Positions 1 through 6,067 of a stretch of DNA of 7,425 nt are shown here, one piece after another. This DNA is from an uncultured Clostridia bacterium. GTDB lineage: Bacteria > Bacillota > Clostridia > UBA1381. A program made the position numbers and the translations under genes. Location: NCBI GenBank assembly GCA_934481375.1, contig CAKSPN010000083.1:1-7425 (forward strand), given 5' to 3'. Position 1 is the first letter of the stretch, and each line of letters begins with the position of its first letter. Under the pieces are notes generated by a model. That model made no database searches, was not told the origin of the DNA, and saw nothing but the letters and a program-made list of their open reading frames with translations.

Positions 1-1
1 T

Positions 2-30
2 ATTCTAACACATCTTTCCTCTTTTGTCAA
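2..30 (-). promoter_or_regulatory. Sigma-A promoter, third of three tandem copies, firing out of the window
   Basis: On the minus strand this has TTGACA (30-25), a 17-bp spacer and TAGAAT (7-2), with TGT giving an extended -10. Long A-tracts lie upstream at about 34-49. The predicted start falls just beyond position 1, outside the window. It lies 124 bp downstream of the second copy. Whatever it drives is not visible; an rRNA operon is the most likely target, with a tRNA cluster or another highly expressed gene as alternatives. Confidence 0.85.
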
Positions 31-125
31 GACCTTTTTTTATTTTTTTCAAGGTTTTATGCGCTTTTTTTATTCAAACGCTTATCAAGGCTGTGTGTTA
101 CCGTCTTTTTGAGGACAGCTTATTC

Positions 126-154
126 ATATTATCACAGTTCAAACAGTTTGTCAA
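126..154 (-). promoter_or_regulatory. Consensus sigma-A promoter, second of three tandem copies
   Basis: On the minus strand this has TTGACA (154-149), a 17-bp spacer and TAATAT (131-126), with TGA giving an extended -10. A-tracts lie upstream at about 155-178. The predicted start is near 119-120 in AATAAGCTGTC. It lies 87 bp downstream of the first copy. The -35, -10, start region and A-tracts match the first copy, while the spacer sequence is different. Confidence 0.87.
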
Positions 155-212
155 TACCTTTTTTCGATATTTTTTTGTTTGATTGTGTCCGTTCCCAAAC
201 GACAGCTTATTT

Positions 213-241
213 ATATTAACAGATATTTTCCCCTTTGTCAA
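213..241 (-). promoter_or_regulatory. Consensus sigma-A promoter, first (upstream) of three tandem copies
   Basis: Read on the minus strand, the -35 box is TTGACA (241-236) and the -10 box is TAATAT (218-213), separated by exactly 17 bp. The -10 is preceded by TGT, giving an extended -10. Upstream of the -35 there are A-tracts (about 242-268), typical of an UP element bound by the RNA polymerase alpha subunit. Transcription should begin near 206-207, in the sequence AATAAGCTGTC, which is repeated at the second promoter. All elements are close to consensus, so a strong housekeeping promoter is predicted. Confidence 0.87.
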
Positions 242-295
242 CACTTTTTTGCATTTTTTTATATTTTGCTCAAACAAAAGTCAAAATACCGTGTT

Positions 296-1396
296 TTAAT
301 CAACAAAATACATCAAAGAGCTTGCAGCGTTATAGTATTTTCCCATTATATCAAGGCGCTTGCTGAGAAACTCTTTCTTATTTTCTTTTAACATTCCGAC
401 CAAACCGACAACCAATGCGCCTGCACTTTCCTCATGCAGGGCGGTTATTACCGAATAATCCACACGCCGCTCACATTCACGATAAAGCGTGAGCGTTTTT
501 TCGAGAAAATCATCAAAGCCATAAACGCACAATTCATCAAGTCCAAACGCTTCGGCGGCGTCCTCCAAACCTTCAATAAGTTTTATTCCGTATTTTCTTT
601 TAAGATTGTTGTATTCATCAAAATCAAAAAAATACTTTTTACCGCCGTAGTATCCCATAACCTTTTTGGTGTCATAATATCCCTCTTCCATAGACGCTTT
701 TATGCCGTCGGGATTGAAATCCATTGTGCCGACACGGGGTTTTGAACACTCTATTTCAATTAAATTCACGCCTGCCGTAAGAGTATCTTTCTTCATTCCC
801 ACGCCATGAACATCAACGGTTATAATGTCCTTTATTCCCTTTTTAATAAGAAGATCGACGGGCATATTATCCGCAAATCCGCCGTCGGCAAACCGTTCGC
901 CTCCTATTGTTTTGGTTTTGAAAATAGGCAGACTTGCGCTTGCTATAAGATATTCGTAAATTTTTCCTTTTGGGATTTCATCTTTAAAAAGGCTTACCGC
1001 TTTCTTATTTGTAAGCGACACGGAGGTTAGTCCGAAATCAATTTCGGAGCTTCTCAGTTTATCCTCGTCCACAAGCTCTTTTAAAAGATTTTCGAGCGGA
1101 GATATATCAAATCCGCCCTTTTTCATTTCCGCAACAAGTCCCGTGATATTCGATATGCTTAAAAGATTTTTTCCGAACTCCGACGGAATTTTTACTATAT
1201 CCTCAAGCCGTATATCCGTCCACATTTCTTCTGCGGTTTCGTAACTTCCCTGCGCAAAAAGTGCGCCGTTTATCGCACCGATTGACGTTCCGCTGACCGC
1301 CGATATTTCAATACCGAGTTCCTTTATCGCACGCATTACGCCTATCTGATACGCACCTCTTGCGCCGCCGCCGGCAAGAACCAATCCGTACTTCAT
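296..1396 (-). CDS. Patatin-like phospholipase family protein
   Basis: A predicted serine lipid acyl hydrolase of 366 residues. All parts of the patatin Ser-Asp dyad are visible: the glycine-rich oxyanion loop GGGARG at residues 9-14, the nucleophile Ser38 in GTSIG (36-40), the ASASLPIF segment (152-159), and Asp171 in the DGG motif (171-173). The catalytic domain fills roughly residues 3-215. The last 150 or so residues are charged, probably helical, and match no domain I can name. No signal peptide or membrane segment is visible, so the protein is likely cytosolic. The ATG start is well supported, because the oxyanion loop follows at once and a perfect AGGAGG sits 5 bases upstream. It is the last gene of the transporter-hydrolase-phospholipase block, nine bases after the hydrolase stop. 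The natural substrate cannot be read from the sequence; family members include phospholipases and lysophospholipases. Confidence 0.93.
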   Translation of the reverse strand: MKYGLVLAGGGARGAYQIGVMRAIKELGIEISAVSGTSIGAINGALFAQGSYETAEEMWTDIRLEDIVKIPSEFGKNLLSISNITGLVAEMKKGGFDISPLENLLKELVDEDKLRSSEIDFGLTSVSLTNKKAVSLFKDEIPKGKIYEYLIASASLPIFKTKTIGGERFADGGFADNMPVDLLIKKGIKDIITVDVHGVGMKKDTLTAGVNLIEIECSKPRVGTMDFNPDGIKASMEEGYYDTKKVMGYYGGKKYFFDFDEYNNLKRKYGIKLIEGLEDAAEAFGLDELCVYGFDDFLEKTLTLYRECERRVDYSVITALHEESAGALVVGLVGMLKENKKEFLSKRLDIMGKYYNAASSLMYFVD

Positions 1397-1401
1397 ATGT
1401 G

Positions 1402-1407
1402 CCTCCT
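1402..1407 (-). promoter_or_regulatory. Perfect Shine-Dalgarno of the phospholipase gene
   Basis: The minus strand reads TAGGAGGCACATATG. The TAG stop codon of the upstream hydrolase runs into the AGGAGG ribosome binding site, which is 5 bases from the ATG. Ribosomes ending the hydrolase would therefore sit on the next initiation site, so the two genes are probably translationally coupled. This also fixes the phospholipase start. Confidence 0.9.
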
Positions 1408-1921
1408 ATTCAGTCTTTATCTGCAATCCGTTCATTACGGCAAAAGCCGCTTTGTTAAGCTCCTCATCAAAGCTTGCGGTCGTCAGCGTACTTACTGCAA
1501 TCTCCGCCTCGGGACAAGCTGTCTTTGCGATAACCGCATTTGCGATAACGCAGATATTGCTTACCAATCCGCAAAGCTCTATTTTTGAATAATTCTTTCC
1601 TTTAAGATATTCATACAGTTCACCCGAGCCGAAAGTCGGCTTTTCAAAACAACGCTTTCCCTCAAGCGCCGCTTTAACCGCTCCGTACAATTCGTACCCG
1701 TCCGTACCTTTTATGCAATGCTTTACGGGAAGATTTTTTCCCTCCTGCGTGTTTAGATAATCCTCCGTATGCGTGTCGAGCGTATACACAATCTCGTCAT
1801 TCGCGTACTCCTGTATTTTTTTCAATATTCCCTCTTCAAGCTCACACGCCTTGGGAAATCCCAGCGTTCCCGACACAAAATCATTCTGATAATCAACCAC
1901 TATTAATAATTTTTTGCACAT
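1406..1921 (-). CDS. Isochorismatase-superfamily cysteine hydrolase, nicotinamidase-like
   Basis: A 171-residue cysteine hydrolase. The expected Asp-Lys-Cys triad is visible: Asp10 in VVDYQNDF, Lys94 in EKPTFGS, and Cys124 in SNICVIANA. Residues matching the metal site of nicotinamidases are also present: Asp49 and His51 in LDTHTEDY, and His68 in PVKHCIKGT. These metal-type residues favour a nicotinamidase (nicotinamide to nicotinate plus ammonia) over isochorismatases, which lack that site. The protein is shorter than E. coli PncA (about 213 residues), as many clostridial relatives are, so I leave the gene symbol blank. A nicotinamidase would feed the Preiss-Handler route, which ends with NadE, encoded one gene upstream. 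The ATG is preceded by AAAGGAAA about 11 bases away, a moderate site. An ATG five bases upstream is out of frame. The gene lies 59 bases after the transporter. Confidence 0.88.
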   Translation of the reverse strand: MCKKLLIVVDYQNDFVSGTLGFPKACELEEGILKKIQEYANDEIVYTLDTHTEDYLNTQEGKNLPVKHCIKGTDGYELYGAVKAALEGKRCFEKPTFGSGELYEYLKGKNYSKIELCGLVSNICVIANAVIAKTACPEAEIAVSTLTTASFDEELNKAAFAVMNGLQIKTE

Positions 1922-1944
1922 AGCATTAATATTTCCTTTCTTTT

Positions 1945-1978
1945 CCTTTGTATATTAGACGGATTTTTTCCGCAAAGG
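1945..1978 (-). repeat. Imperfect inverted repeat between transporter and hydrolase genes
   Basis: On the minus strand CCTTTG (1978-1973) pairs perfectly with CAAAGG (1950-1945), enclosing a smaller CGGA/TCCG stem with an A-rich loop. No U-tract follows, so it is not a standard terminator. The second arm contains an AAAGG that could act as an extra ribosome binding site, but it lies far from the start codon. Any function is uncertain. Confidence 0.3.
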
Positions 1979-1980
1979 TT

Positions 1981-2829
1981 TCATTTGTGCACCAGCATAA
2001 TCCCGGCGACAATCATACAAATCCCGAAAATCTGAGCAATACCTACCATTTCCCCTAAAAATGCCGCACCCATCACCACGCTTGTTATAGGCTCGAACGT
2101 TGACATTATGCCTGCCGTGGACGCACCCTCATACCGCACTCCCGCCTGAAACAGCGGCATTGCGCCCAATGTGACCATAAGCGAGATTACCGCCGCATAC
2201 GACCACGCTTTGCCCGTAAGATGAAACGATAATCCGCCGAACAGCGCACCGAATATAAGCGTTGAAAGGCTCATAATAATCATAACGTAAAACGTAAGCT
2301 TCATATAATCCATAGTGTCGAGTCCCGAACGGTCGATATATATAACATAAAAGCTGTAGAACACGCCCGAGAGCAATGCAAGAATTATCCCCACGGTATC
2401 CGACGCCGTTTCTATATCCGCAAAAAAGAAAATTCCCAAAGTTACCGCTACCGCCGCCGTAATTTTCGGCATAGGCATTTTTTCGTGGTACAGCAGTGCG
2501 GAGGCGATAACTATCATAAGCGGATACACGAAATGCAAGGTTGTGGCAAGTCCCGTTGAGATAAAATTATATGACGCATACAAAAGCAGAATGGGTATTG
2601 CTCCGCCGAAAACTCCCAGAAGAACAATGCTTTTAAACTCATCTTTCGTAAGGCGCAGAGAAATGCCGTCCGCTTTCATTATTGCATACAAAAGCGGGAC
2701 GGACATAGACGCCCGTAAAAACGTGAGCGTAATTCCGTTTGCACCGCCGCTGTAGCTCACCTTTGCGAACACCGGCGCAACCCCGTACAGAAACGCCGAC
2801 GCTATAAGGCACAGTTTACCTCTTGACAT
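1981..2829 (-). CDS. DMT-superfamily (EamA-type) membrane transporter
   Basis: A 282-residue integral membrane protein with about ten hydrophobic helices (roughly residues 4-22, 31-50, 66-86, 91-112, 121-138, 145-163, 176-197, 210-228, 238-258 and 264-281). This is the usual layout of two five-helix EamA repeats. The fourth helix of the first half (GLATTLHFVYPLMIVIASAL, then LYHEKM) is matched in the second half by a segment starting GASTAGIMSTFEPITS and ending FLGE, the internal duplication typical of the family. The short polar start MSRGKLCLIA leading into helix 1 supports the ATG at 2829. Family members export or import small metabolites such as amino acids, and the substrate cannot be read from sequence. 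The position between nadE and a nicotinamidase-like gene hints at a pyridine or related compound, but this is only inference. The ribosome binding site is inside the preceding hairpin. Confidence 0.92.
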   Translation of the reverse strand: MSRGKLCLIASAFLYGVAPVFAKVSYSGGANGITLTFLRASMSVPLLYAIMKADGISLRLTKDEFKSIVLLGVFGGAIPILLLYASYNFISTGLATTLHFVYPLMIVIASALLYHEKMPMPKITAAVAVTLGIFFFADIETASDTVGIILALLSGVFYSFYVIYIDRSGLDTMDYMKLTFYVMIIMSLSTLIFGALFGGLSFHLTGKAWSYAAVISLMVTLGAMPLFQAGVRYEGASTAGIMSTFEPITSVVMGAAFLGEMVGIAQIFGICMIVAGIMLVHK

Positions 2830-2832
2830 AAA

Positions 2833-2865
2833 AATAACGCTCCTTTCCGTGAAAAGAGCGTTATT
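2833..2865 (-). terminator. Strong hairpin after nadE, probable intrinsic terminator overlapping the next leader
   Basis: The minus-strand RNA can fold into a 15-bp stem, AAUAACGCUCUUUUC pairing with GAAAGGAGCGUUAUU through one U-G wobble, closed by the three-base loop ACG. It starts three bases after the nadE stop codon and is followed by UUU and then the AUG of the transporter, so the 3' end reads UUAUUUUUAUG. It has the form of an intrinsic terminator with a short, interrupted U-tract in the minus direction. No T-run follows it on the plus strand. Unusually, the 3' arm is also the ribosome binding region of the next gene. Confidence 0.75.
2840..2845 (-). promoter_or_regulatory. Transporter Shine-Dalgarno buried in the hairpin
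   Basis: The only good ribosome binding site for the transporter is AAGGAG, 10 bases before its ATG. All six bases are paired in the 3' arm of the 2833-2865 hairpin. If the hairpin forms, initiation should be blocked. If a transcript starts inside or after the 5' arm, the site would be free. Confidence 0.7.
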
Positions 2866-2868
2866 GAA

Positions 2869-4773
2869 TTACAGTTTTTCAAGCTCGCTCATCCACAATT
2901 TGACCGAGGCGTCCGACGGCATACGCCAATCGCCTCTCGGTGAAAGAGCCACACTTCCTATTTTAGGTCCGTCCGGCAGACACGAGCGCTTGAACTGCTG
3001 TGAAAAAAATCTTCTGTAAAACACTTTCAGCCAGCCCAGTATGAATTCTCTTGTATATTCGCCCTTAAACGCTATTTCGGCAAGCCTTAATATTTTTCCC
3101 GGCTTAAACCCAAACCGCAAAAGGTTGTACAAAAAGAAATCATGAAGTTCATACGGTCCGACTATATGCTCCGTCTTTTGCGATATTTCGCCGTCTTTTG
3201 GCGGCAACAGCTCGGGACTTACGGGTGTGTTTAAAATATCCTCAAGAGTTTTCTTTAAAAACTCATTGTCCGTTCTCGACGCTTCATAATCAACCAGATA
3301 GCGTATAAGCGTTTTCGGTATTCCTGCATTTACGGCGTACATCGACATATGGTCGCCGTTGTACGTTGCCCAGCCGAGCGCCAGCTCCGACAAATCTCCC
3401 GTTCCGATAACAAGTCCGCCCGTTTTGTTGGCAATATCCATCAAAATCTGCGTTCTTTCCCTCGCCTGCGAGTTTTCATACGTGACATCAAGCTCGTCCT
3501 CGCTATGACCTATATCACGAAAATGCAGAGTTACCGCCTTACGGATATTTATTTCCTTTAAAGTCACACCGAGAGAATTTGCAAAATTCACGGCGTTGTT
3601 ATACGTTCTGCCGGTTGTTCCGAAACACGGCATGGTAACGGCGATAATATCTTTTCTGTCCTTATTTAAGCTGTCAAACGCACGCACCGCCGCAAGCAGT
3701 GCAAGCGTGGAGTCAAGTCCTCCGCTTACGCCCACAACAGCTGTTTTCGCACAAGTATGCTCAAGACGCTTTTTAAGTCCCGTTGACTGTATTGTGAGGA
3801 TTTCCTCACAGCGTTTTCTGCGTTTTTCGCTCTCGGTCGGCACAAAAGGAGTTTTCTCAATCGCACGTGTTATCTCCGTATCGCAAACTTCAATGTCCGC
3901 ATACACAATTGTATAATCTTCACGTCCCTCGTTCGGATAGGTTGTGGTCTTTATTCTTTCACCTGTTATTTTTTCCAAATCTATTTCCGAATATACGACC
4001 GAATTGGTAAATCTTTTACTTCGTGCAAGAATTGTGCCGTTTTCGGCAATTATATTGTCGCCTGCAAACACAAGGTCGGTAGTAGACTCGCCGTATCCTG
4101 CATCGGCGTACAGATATGCGCAGTAAAGCCTTGCCGACTGGCTCTTGACAAGCATTTCACGATATTCGTCCTTTGCTATAAGCTCGTTTGAGCAGGACAA
4201 ATTCGCAATAACGTTCGCTCCCGCAAGAGCATGGCGCACCGACGGCGGCAGAGGTGTCCACAAATCCTCGCATATTTCAACCGCCATACATAAATTGGGG
4301 ATATTTTCGCATTTTATCAGTATATCAGTACCGAAAGGCACGGTATATCCGCCTATTTTAATTTCAGTCGTTTCAAACATTCCCGAGGCAAAATGCCTTG
4401 CCTCGTAAAATTCGTTATAGTTCGGGATATTCTCTTTCGGTATCACCGCAAGCACACGTCCGTTATTAAGCACTGCGGCGCAATTGTACAGGCAATTGCC
4501 GTACACAAGAGGTACGCCTACGACCGCTATGCATTTTTCGGTCTTTTCCGCAATTTTTATAAGTGCGCTTTTCGCTGCGCTGACAAGTCCATTCTGCATA
4601 AACAAATCCGAACAGGTATAAGCGGTTACGCAAAGCTCCGGGAACACAATTATTTTCGTTCCGTTTTTCTGCGCCGTTTCAAGTATTTCAATTATTTTCT
4701 GCGTGTTATATTCCACGTCCGCAACTTTCACATCGGGCGTTGCGCACGCTGTTTTTATAAAACCGTCTTTCAT
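2869..4773 (-). CDS. nadE: Glutamine-dependent NAD(+) synthetase
   Basis: Catalyses the last step of NAD synthesis: ATP-dependent amidation of nicotinate adenine dinucleotide using ammonia released from glutamine. At 634 residues it is the long two-domain form. The N-terminal nitrilase-like glutaminase domain (about 1-275) shows its Glu-Lys-Cys triad: Glu46 in FPELCVTAYTC, Lys113 in IPKENIPNYNEFYE, and Cys168 in MAVEICEDLW. The synthetase domain (about 320-634) has the SGGLDS pyrophosphatase loop (350-355), the IGTGDLSELALGW segment (456-468), YNGDHMSMY (471-479), and the family C-terminal block SQQFKRSCLPDGPK (591-604) followed by PRGDWRMPSDA. Nothing appears missing, so the enzyme should be active and able to use glutamine directly. 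It starts 13 bases after rarA, with GAAGGGGG as ribosome binding site overlapping the rarA stop. It ends three bases before a strong hairpin, so it is probably the last gene of the TPR-rarA-nadE unit. Confidence 0.97.
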   Translation of the reverse strand: MKDGFIKTACATPDVKVADVEYNTQKIIEILETAQKNGTKIIVFPELCVTAYTCSDLFMQNGLVSAAKSALIKIAEKTEKCIAVVGVPLVYGNCLYNCAAVLNNGRVLAVIPKENIPNYNEFYEARHFASGMFETTEIKIGGYTVPFGTDILIKCENIPNLCMAVEICEDLWTPLPPSVRHALAGANVIANLSCSNELIAKDEYREMLVKSQSARLYCAYLYADAGYGESTTDLVFAGDNIIAENGTILARSKRFTNSVVYSEIDLEKITGERIKTTTYPNEGREDYTIVYADIEVCDTEITRAIEKTPFVPTESEKRRKRCEEILTIQSTGLKKRLEHTCAKTAVVGVSGGLDSTLALLAAVRAFDSLNKDRKDIIAVTMPCFGTTGRTYNNAVNFANSLGVTLKEINIRKAVTLHFRDIGHSEDELDVTYENSQARERTQILMDIANKTGGLVIGTGDLSELALGWATYNGDHMSMYAVNAGIPKTLIRYLVDYEASRTDNEFLKKTLEDILNTPVSPELLPPKDGEISQKTEHIVGPYELHDFFLYNLLRFGFKPGKILRLAEIAFKGEYTREFILGWLKVFYRRFFSQQFKRSCLPDGPKIGSVALSPRGDWRMPSDASVKLWMSELEKL

Positions 4774-4780
4774 AATTATA

Positions 4781-4788
4781 CCCCCTTC
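4781..4788 (-). promoter_or_regulatory. nadE ribosome binding site overlapping the rarA stop
   Basis: The minus strand reads TTGAAGGGGGTATAATTATG. The rarA stop TGA runs directly into GAAGGGGG, which lies 7 bases before the nadE ATG. GGGGG in place of GGAGG still pairs well with 16S rRNA. The overlap suggests translational coupling and leaves no room for a separate promoter between the genes. Confidence 0.8.
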
Positions 4789-6067
4789 AATGTTTATTCT
4801 TTATTCTGTCCCAGTATTGCTTTGCGGACTGCTCCGTTTTATTATCGCCGTACTCATAGTAGGCGGCGTTCTTTATATTATCCGGAAGATACTGCTGTTT
4901 CACATAATGTCCCTCAAAGCCGTGCGGATACTTATATCCCGTACCGTGTCCGAGTTTTTCCGAACCCGAATAATGGCTGTCTTTTAAGTGTTCGGGAATA
5001 TCGCCCGTATCCTTTGTTTCAATATCATGCATTGCGGCGTCTATGGCGCATATTGCCGAATTGGATTTCGGTACTGTTGCAAGCAGAAGCACCGCCTCCG
5101 CCAGCGGTATGCGTGCTTCGGGAAATCCCAGCTGCAAAGCGGCGTCAACGCACGATTTTACAACGGTTATCGCCTGCGGATACGCAAGTCCTATATCCTC
5201 CGCACTCATAACCAATATACGGCGGCATATGCTCTGCAAATCGCCTGCGCTCACAAGCCTTGCAAGATAATGTATCGCCGCATCGGGGTCGGAACCTCTT
5301 ACCGACTTCTGAAACGCACTAAGTATATCGTAATGGCTGTCGCCGTCTTTATCGTACCGCAAAGCCTTTTTCTGTGTTGCGCCCACTGCCGTTTCAAGCG
5401 TGATATGCATATGCCCTTTACCATCGGCACGCGCGGCAAGAAACGAAACTTCAAGCGCATTCAGAGCTTTTCGCACATCGCCGTTTGCGGTGTTTGCAAT
5501 ATGCACAAGCGCATCGTCATCAGCCGTTACCGTGTAACCGGCATAATCCTCCTCCGAGAGTATTTTCACCGCACGCAAAAGTGCCTCGTATATGTCGTCT
5601 GCATCAATCGGCTTAAATTCAAACACAACACTTCTCGAAAGCACCGCATTATAAACATAGAAATACGGATTTTCCGTCGTGCTTGCAATAAGCGTTATCT
5701 TGCCGTTCTCCATAAACTCAAGCAATGACTGCTGTTGTTTTTTATTGAAGTGCTGTATTTCGTCAAGATATAAAAGCACACCCTCGGGTGCAAGGAAAGT
5801 GTCAAGTGTTCCGACTATATCACGTATATCGGACACCGACGCCGTGGTTGCGTTTAACTTGCGCAGTGCTTTTCCCGTTTTTTGAGCAATTATATTTGCA
5901 ACGGTTGTTTTTCCCACGCCGCTCGGCCCGAAAAATATCATATTCGGCACTTCGTCTTTTTCAATTATATTGCGCAGTATCTTACCCTCGCCGAGCAGAT
6001 GCTTCTGCCCTACGACCTCATCAATACTTTTCGGACGTATTCTGTCCGCAAGCGGTGTTTTTGCCAT
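4787..6067 (-). CDS. rarA: Replication-associated recombination protein A, AAA+ ATPase (RarA/MgsA)
   Basis: A 426-residue clamp-loader-like AAA+ ATPase that acts at stalled replication forks and at single-strand gaps with SSB. The N-terminal ATPase domain shows ADRIRPKSIDEVVGQ (7-21), Walker A GPSGVGKT (47-54), Walker B LLYLDEIQHF with Asp102 and Glu103, sensor 1 ASTTEN ending in Asn133, and an arginine finger Arg145 in LSRS. The C-terminal half carries the RarA signature region KSVRGSDPDAAIHYLARL and the SAEDIGLAYP segment, followed by the helical tetramerisation and MgsA domain. Length and motif order match full-length RarA, and this separates it from RuvB and DnaX, which lack the SDPDAA region. 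The ATG overlaps the stop of the upstream TPR gene (TAATG). The ribosome binding site AGGAG is 7 bases upstream. It is followed directly by nadE. Confidence 0.96.
   Translation of the reverse strand: MAKTPLADRIRPKSIDEVVGQKHLLGEGKILRNIIEKDEVPNMIFFGPSGVGKTTVANIIAQKTGKALRKLNATTASVSDIRDIVGTLDTFLAPEGVLLYLDEIQHFNKKQQQSLLEFMENGKITLIASTTENPYFYVYNAVLSRSVVFEFKPIDADDIYEALLRAVKILSEEDYAGYTVTADDDALVHIANTANGDVRKALNALEVSFLAARADGKGHMHITLETAVGATQKKALRYDKDGDSHYDILSAFQKSVRGSDPDAAIHYLARLVSAGDLQSICRRILVMSAEDIGLAYPQAITVVKSCVDAALQLGFPEARIPLAEAVLLLATVPKSNSAICAIDAAMHDIETKDTGDIPEHLKDSHYSGSEKLGHGTGYKYPHGFEGHYVKQQYLPDNIKNAAYYEYGDNKTEQSAKQYWDRIKNKH

Larger units (their letters stand above)
114..261 (-). repeat. Two 87-bp-period promoter repeats with diverged spacers
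   Basis: Positions 114-131 and 201-218 match at 17 of 18 bases and cover the start region and -10 box. Positions 147-154 and 234-241 are identical and cover the -35 box, and both are followed by matching T-tracts on the plus strand. The sequence between -10 and -35 is largely unrelated in the two copies. Conservation confined to functional elements suggests either an old duplication kept by selection or convergence, not a recent tandem copy. Confidence 0.7.
1..295 (-). other. Gene-free promoter region at the left edge
   Basis: This stretch follows the stop codon of the phospholipase gene and contains no credible coding sequence. It is very A+T rich, with runs of six to eight T on the plus strand (A on the minus strand). 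It holds three separate minus-strand promoters that fire leftwards out of the window. No GC-rich stem followed by a U-tract is present between the phospholipase stop and the first promoter. The only inverted repeat there is a 7-bp A/T-rich stem (262-268 with 282-288) followed by A residues on the minus strand, so no standard intrinsic terminator ends the upstream operon. The arrangement is what one expects just upstream of an rRNA or other stable-RNA operon. Confidence 0.75.

Noticed and set aside
31..70. T-runs on the plus strand (also near 157-178 and 243-260) that resemble terminator tails.
   Set aside because: No GC-rich stem precedes them on the plus strand and no plus-strand gene leads into them. 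Each sits directly upstream of a minus-strand TTGACA, as UP-like A-tracts do.
179..391. Plus-strand frame of 70 codons over the promoter region and the phospholipase end.
   Set aside because: Its Phe/Leu-rich content comes from T-tracts that are better explained as A-tract promoter elements of the minus strand, and it overlaps a real gene end.
1952..1957. TAATAT on the minus strand between transporter and hydrolase as a possible -10 box.
   Set aside because: The hexamer 17 bases upstream is AACCTT and no acceptable -35 is found at 16-18 bp, so I do not call a promoter.
2833..2865. The nadE/transporter inverted repeat as a protein operator.
   Set aside because: A perfect palindrome could bind a regulator, but the three-base loop, the U-G wobble that pairs only as RNA, the following T residues and the position after a stop codon fit an RNA hairpin better.
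4393..5211. Long plus-strand open frame of 272 codons opposite nadE and rarA.
   Set aside because: It spans the junction of two clear genes on the other strand. The product is rich in Arg, Tyr, Cys and Phe with no family motif, and no ribosome binding site was noted. It is a shadow frame.
4988..5728. Plus-strand open frame of 246 codons inside rarA.
   Set aside because: It lies wholly opposite the conserved RarA coding sequence, with a Cys/Arg/His-rich composition and no recognisable domain. It is a shadow frame.
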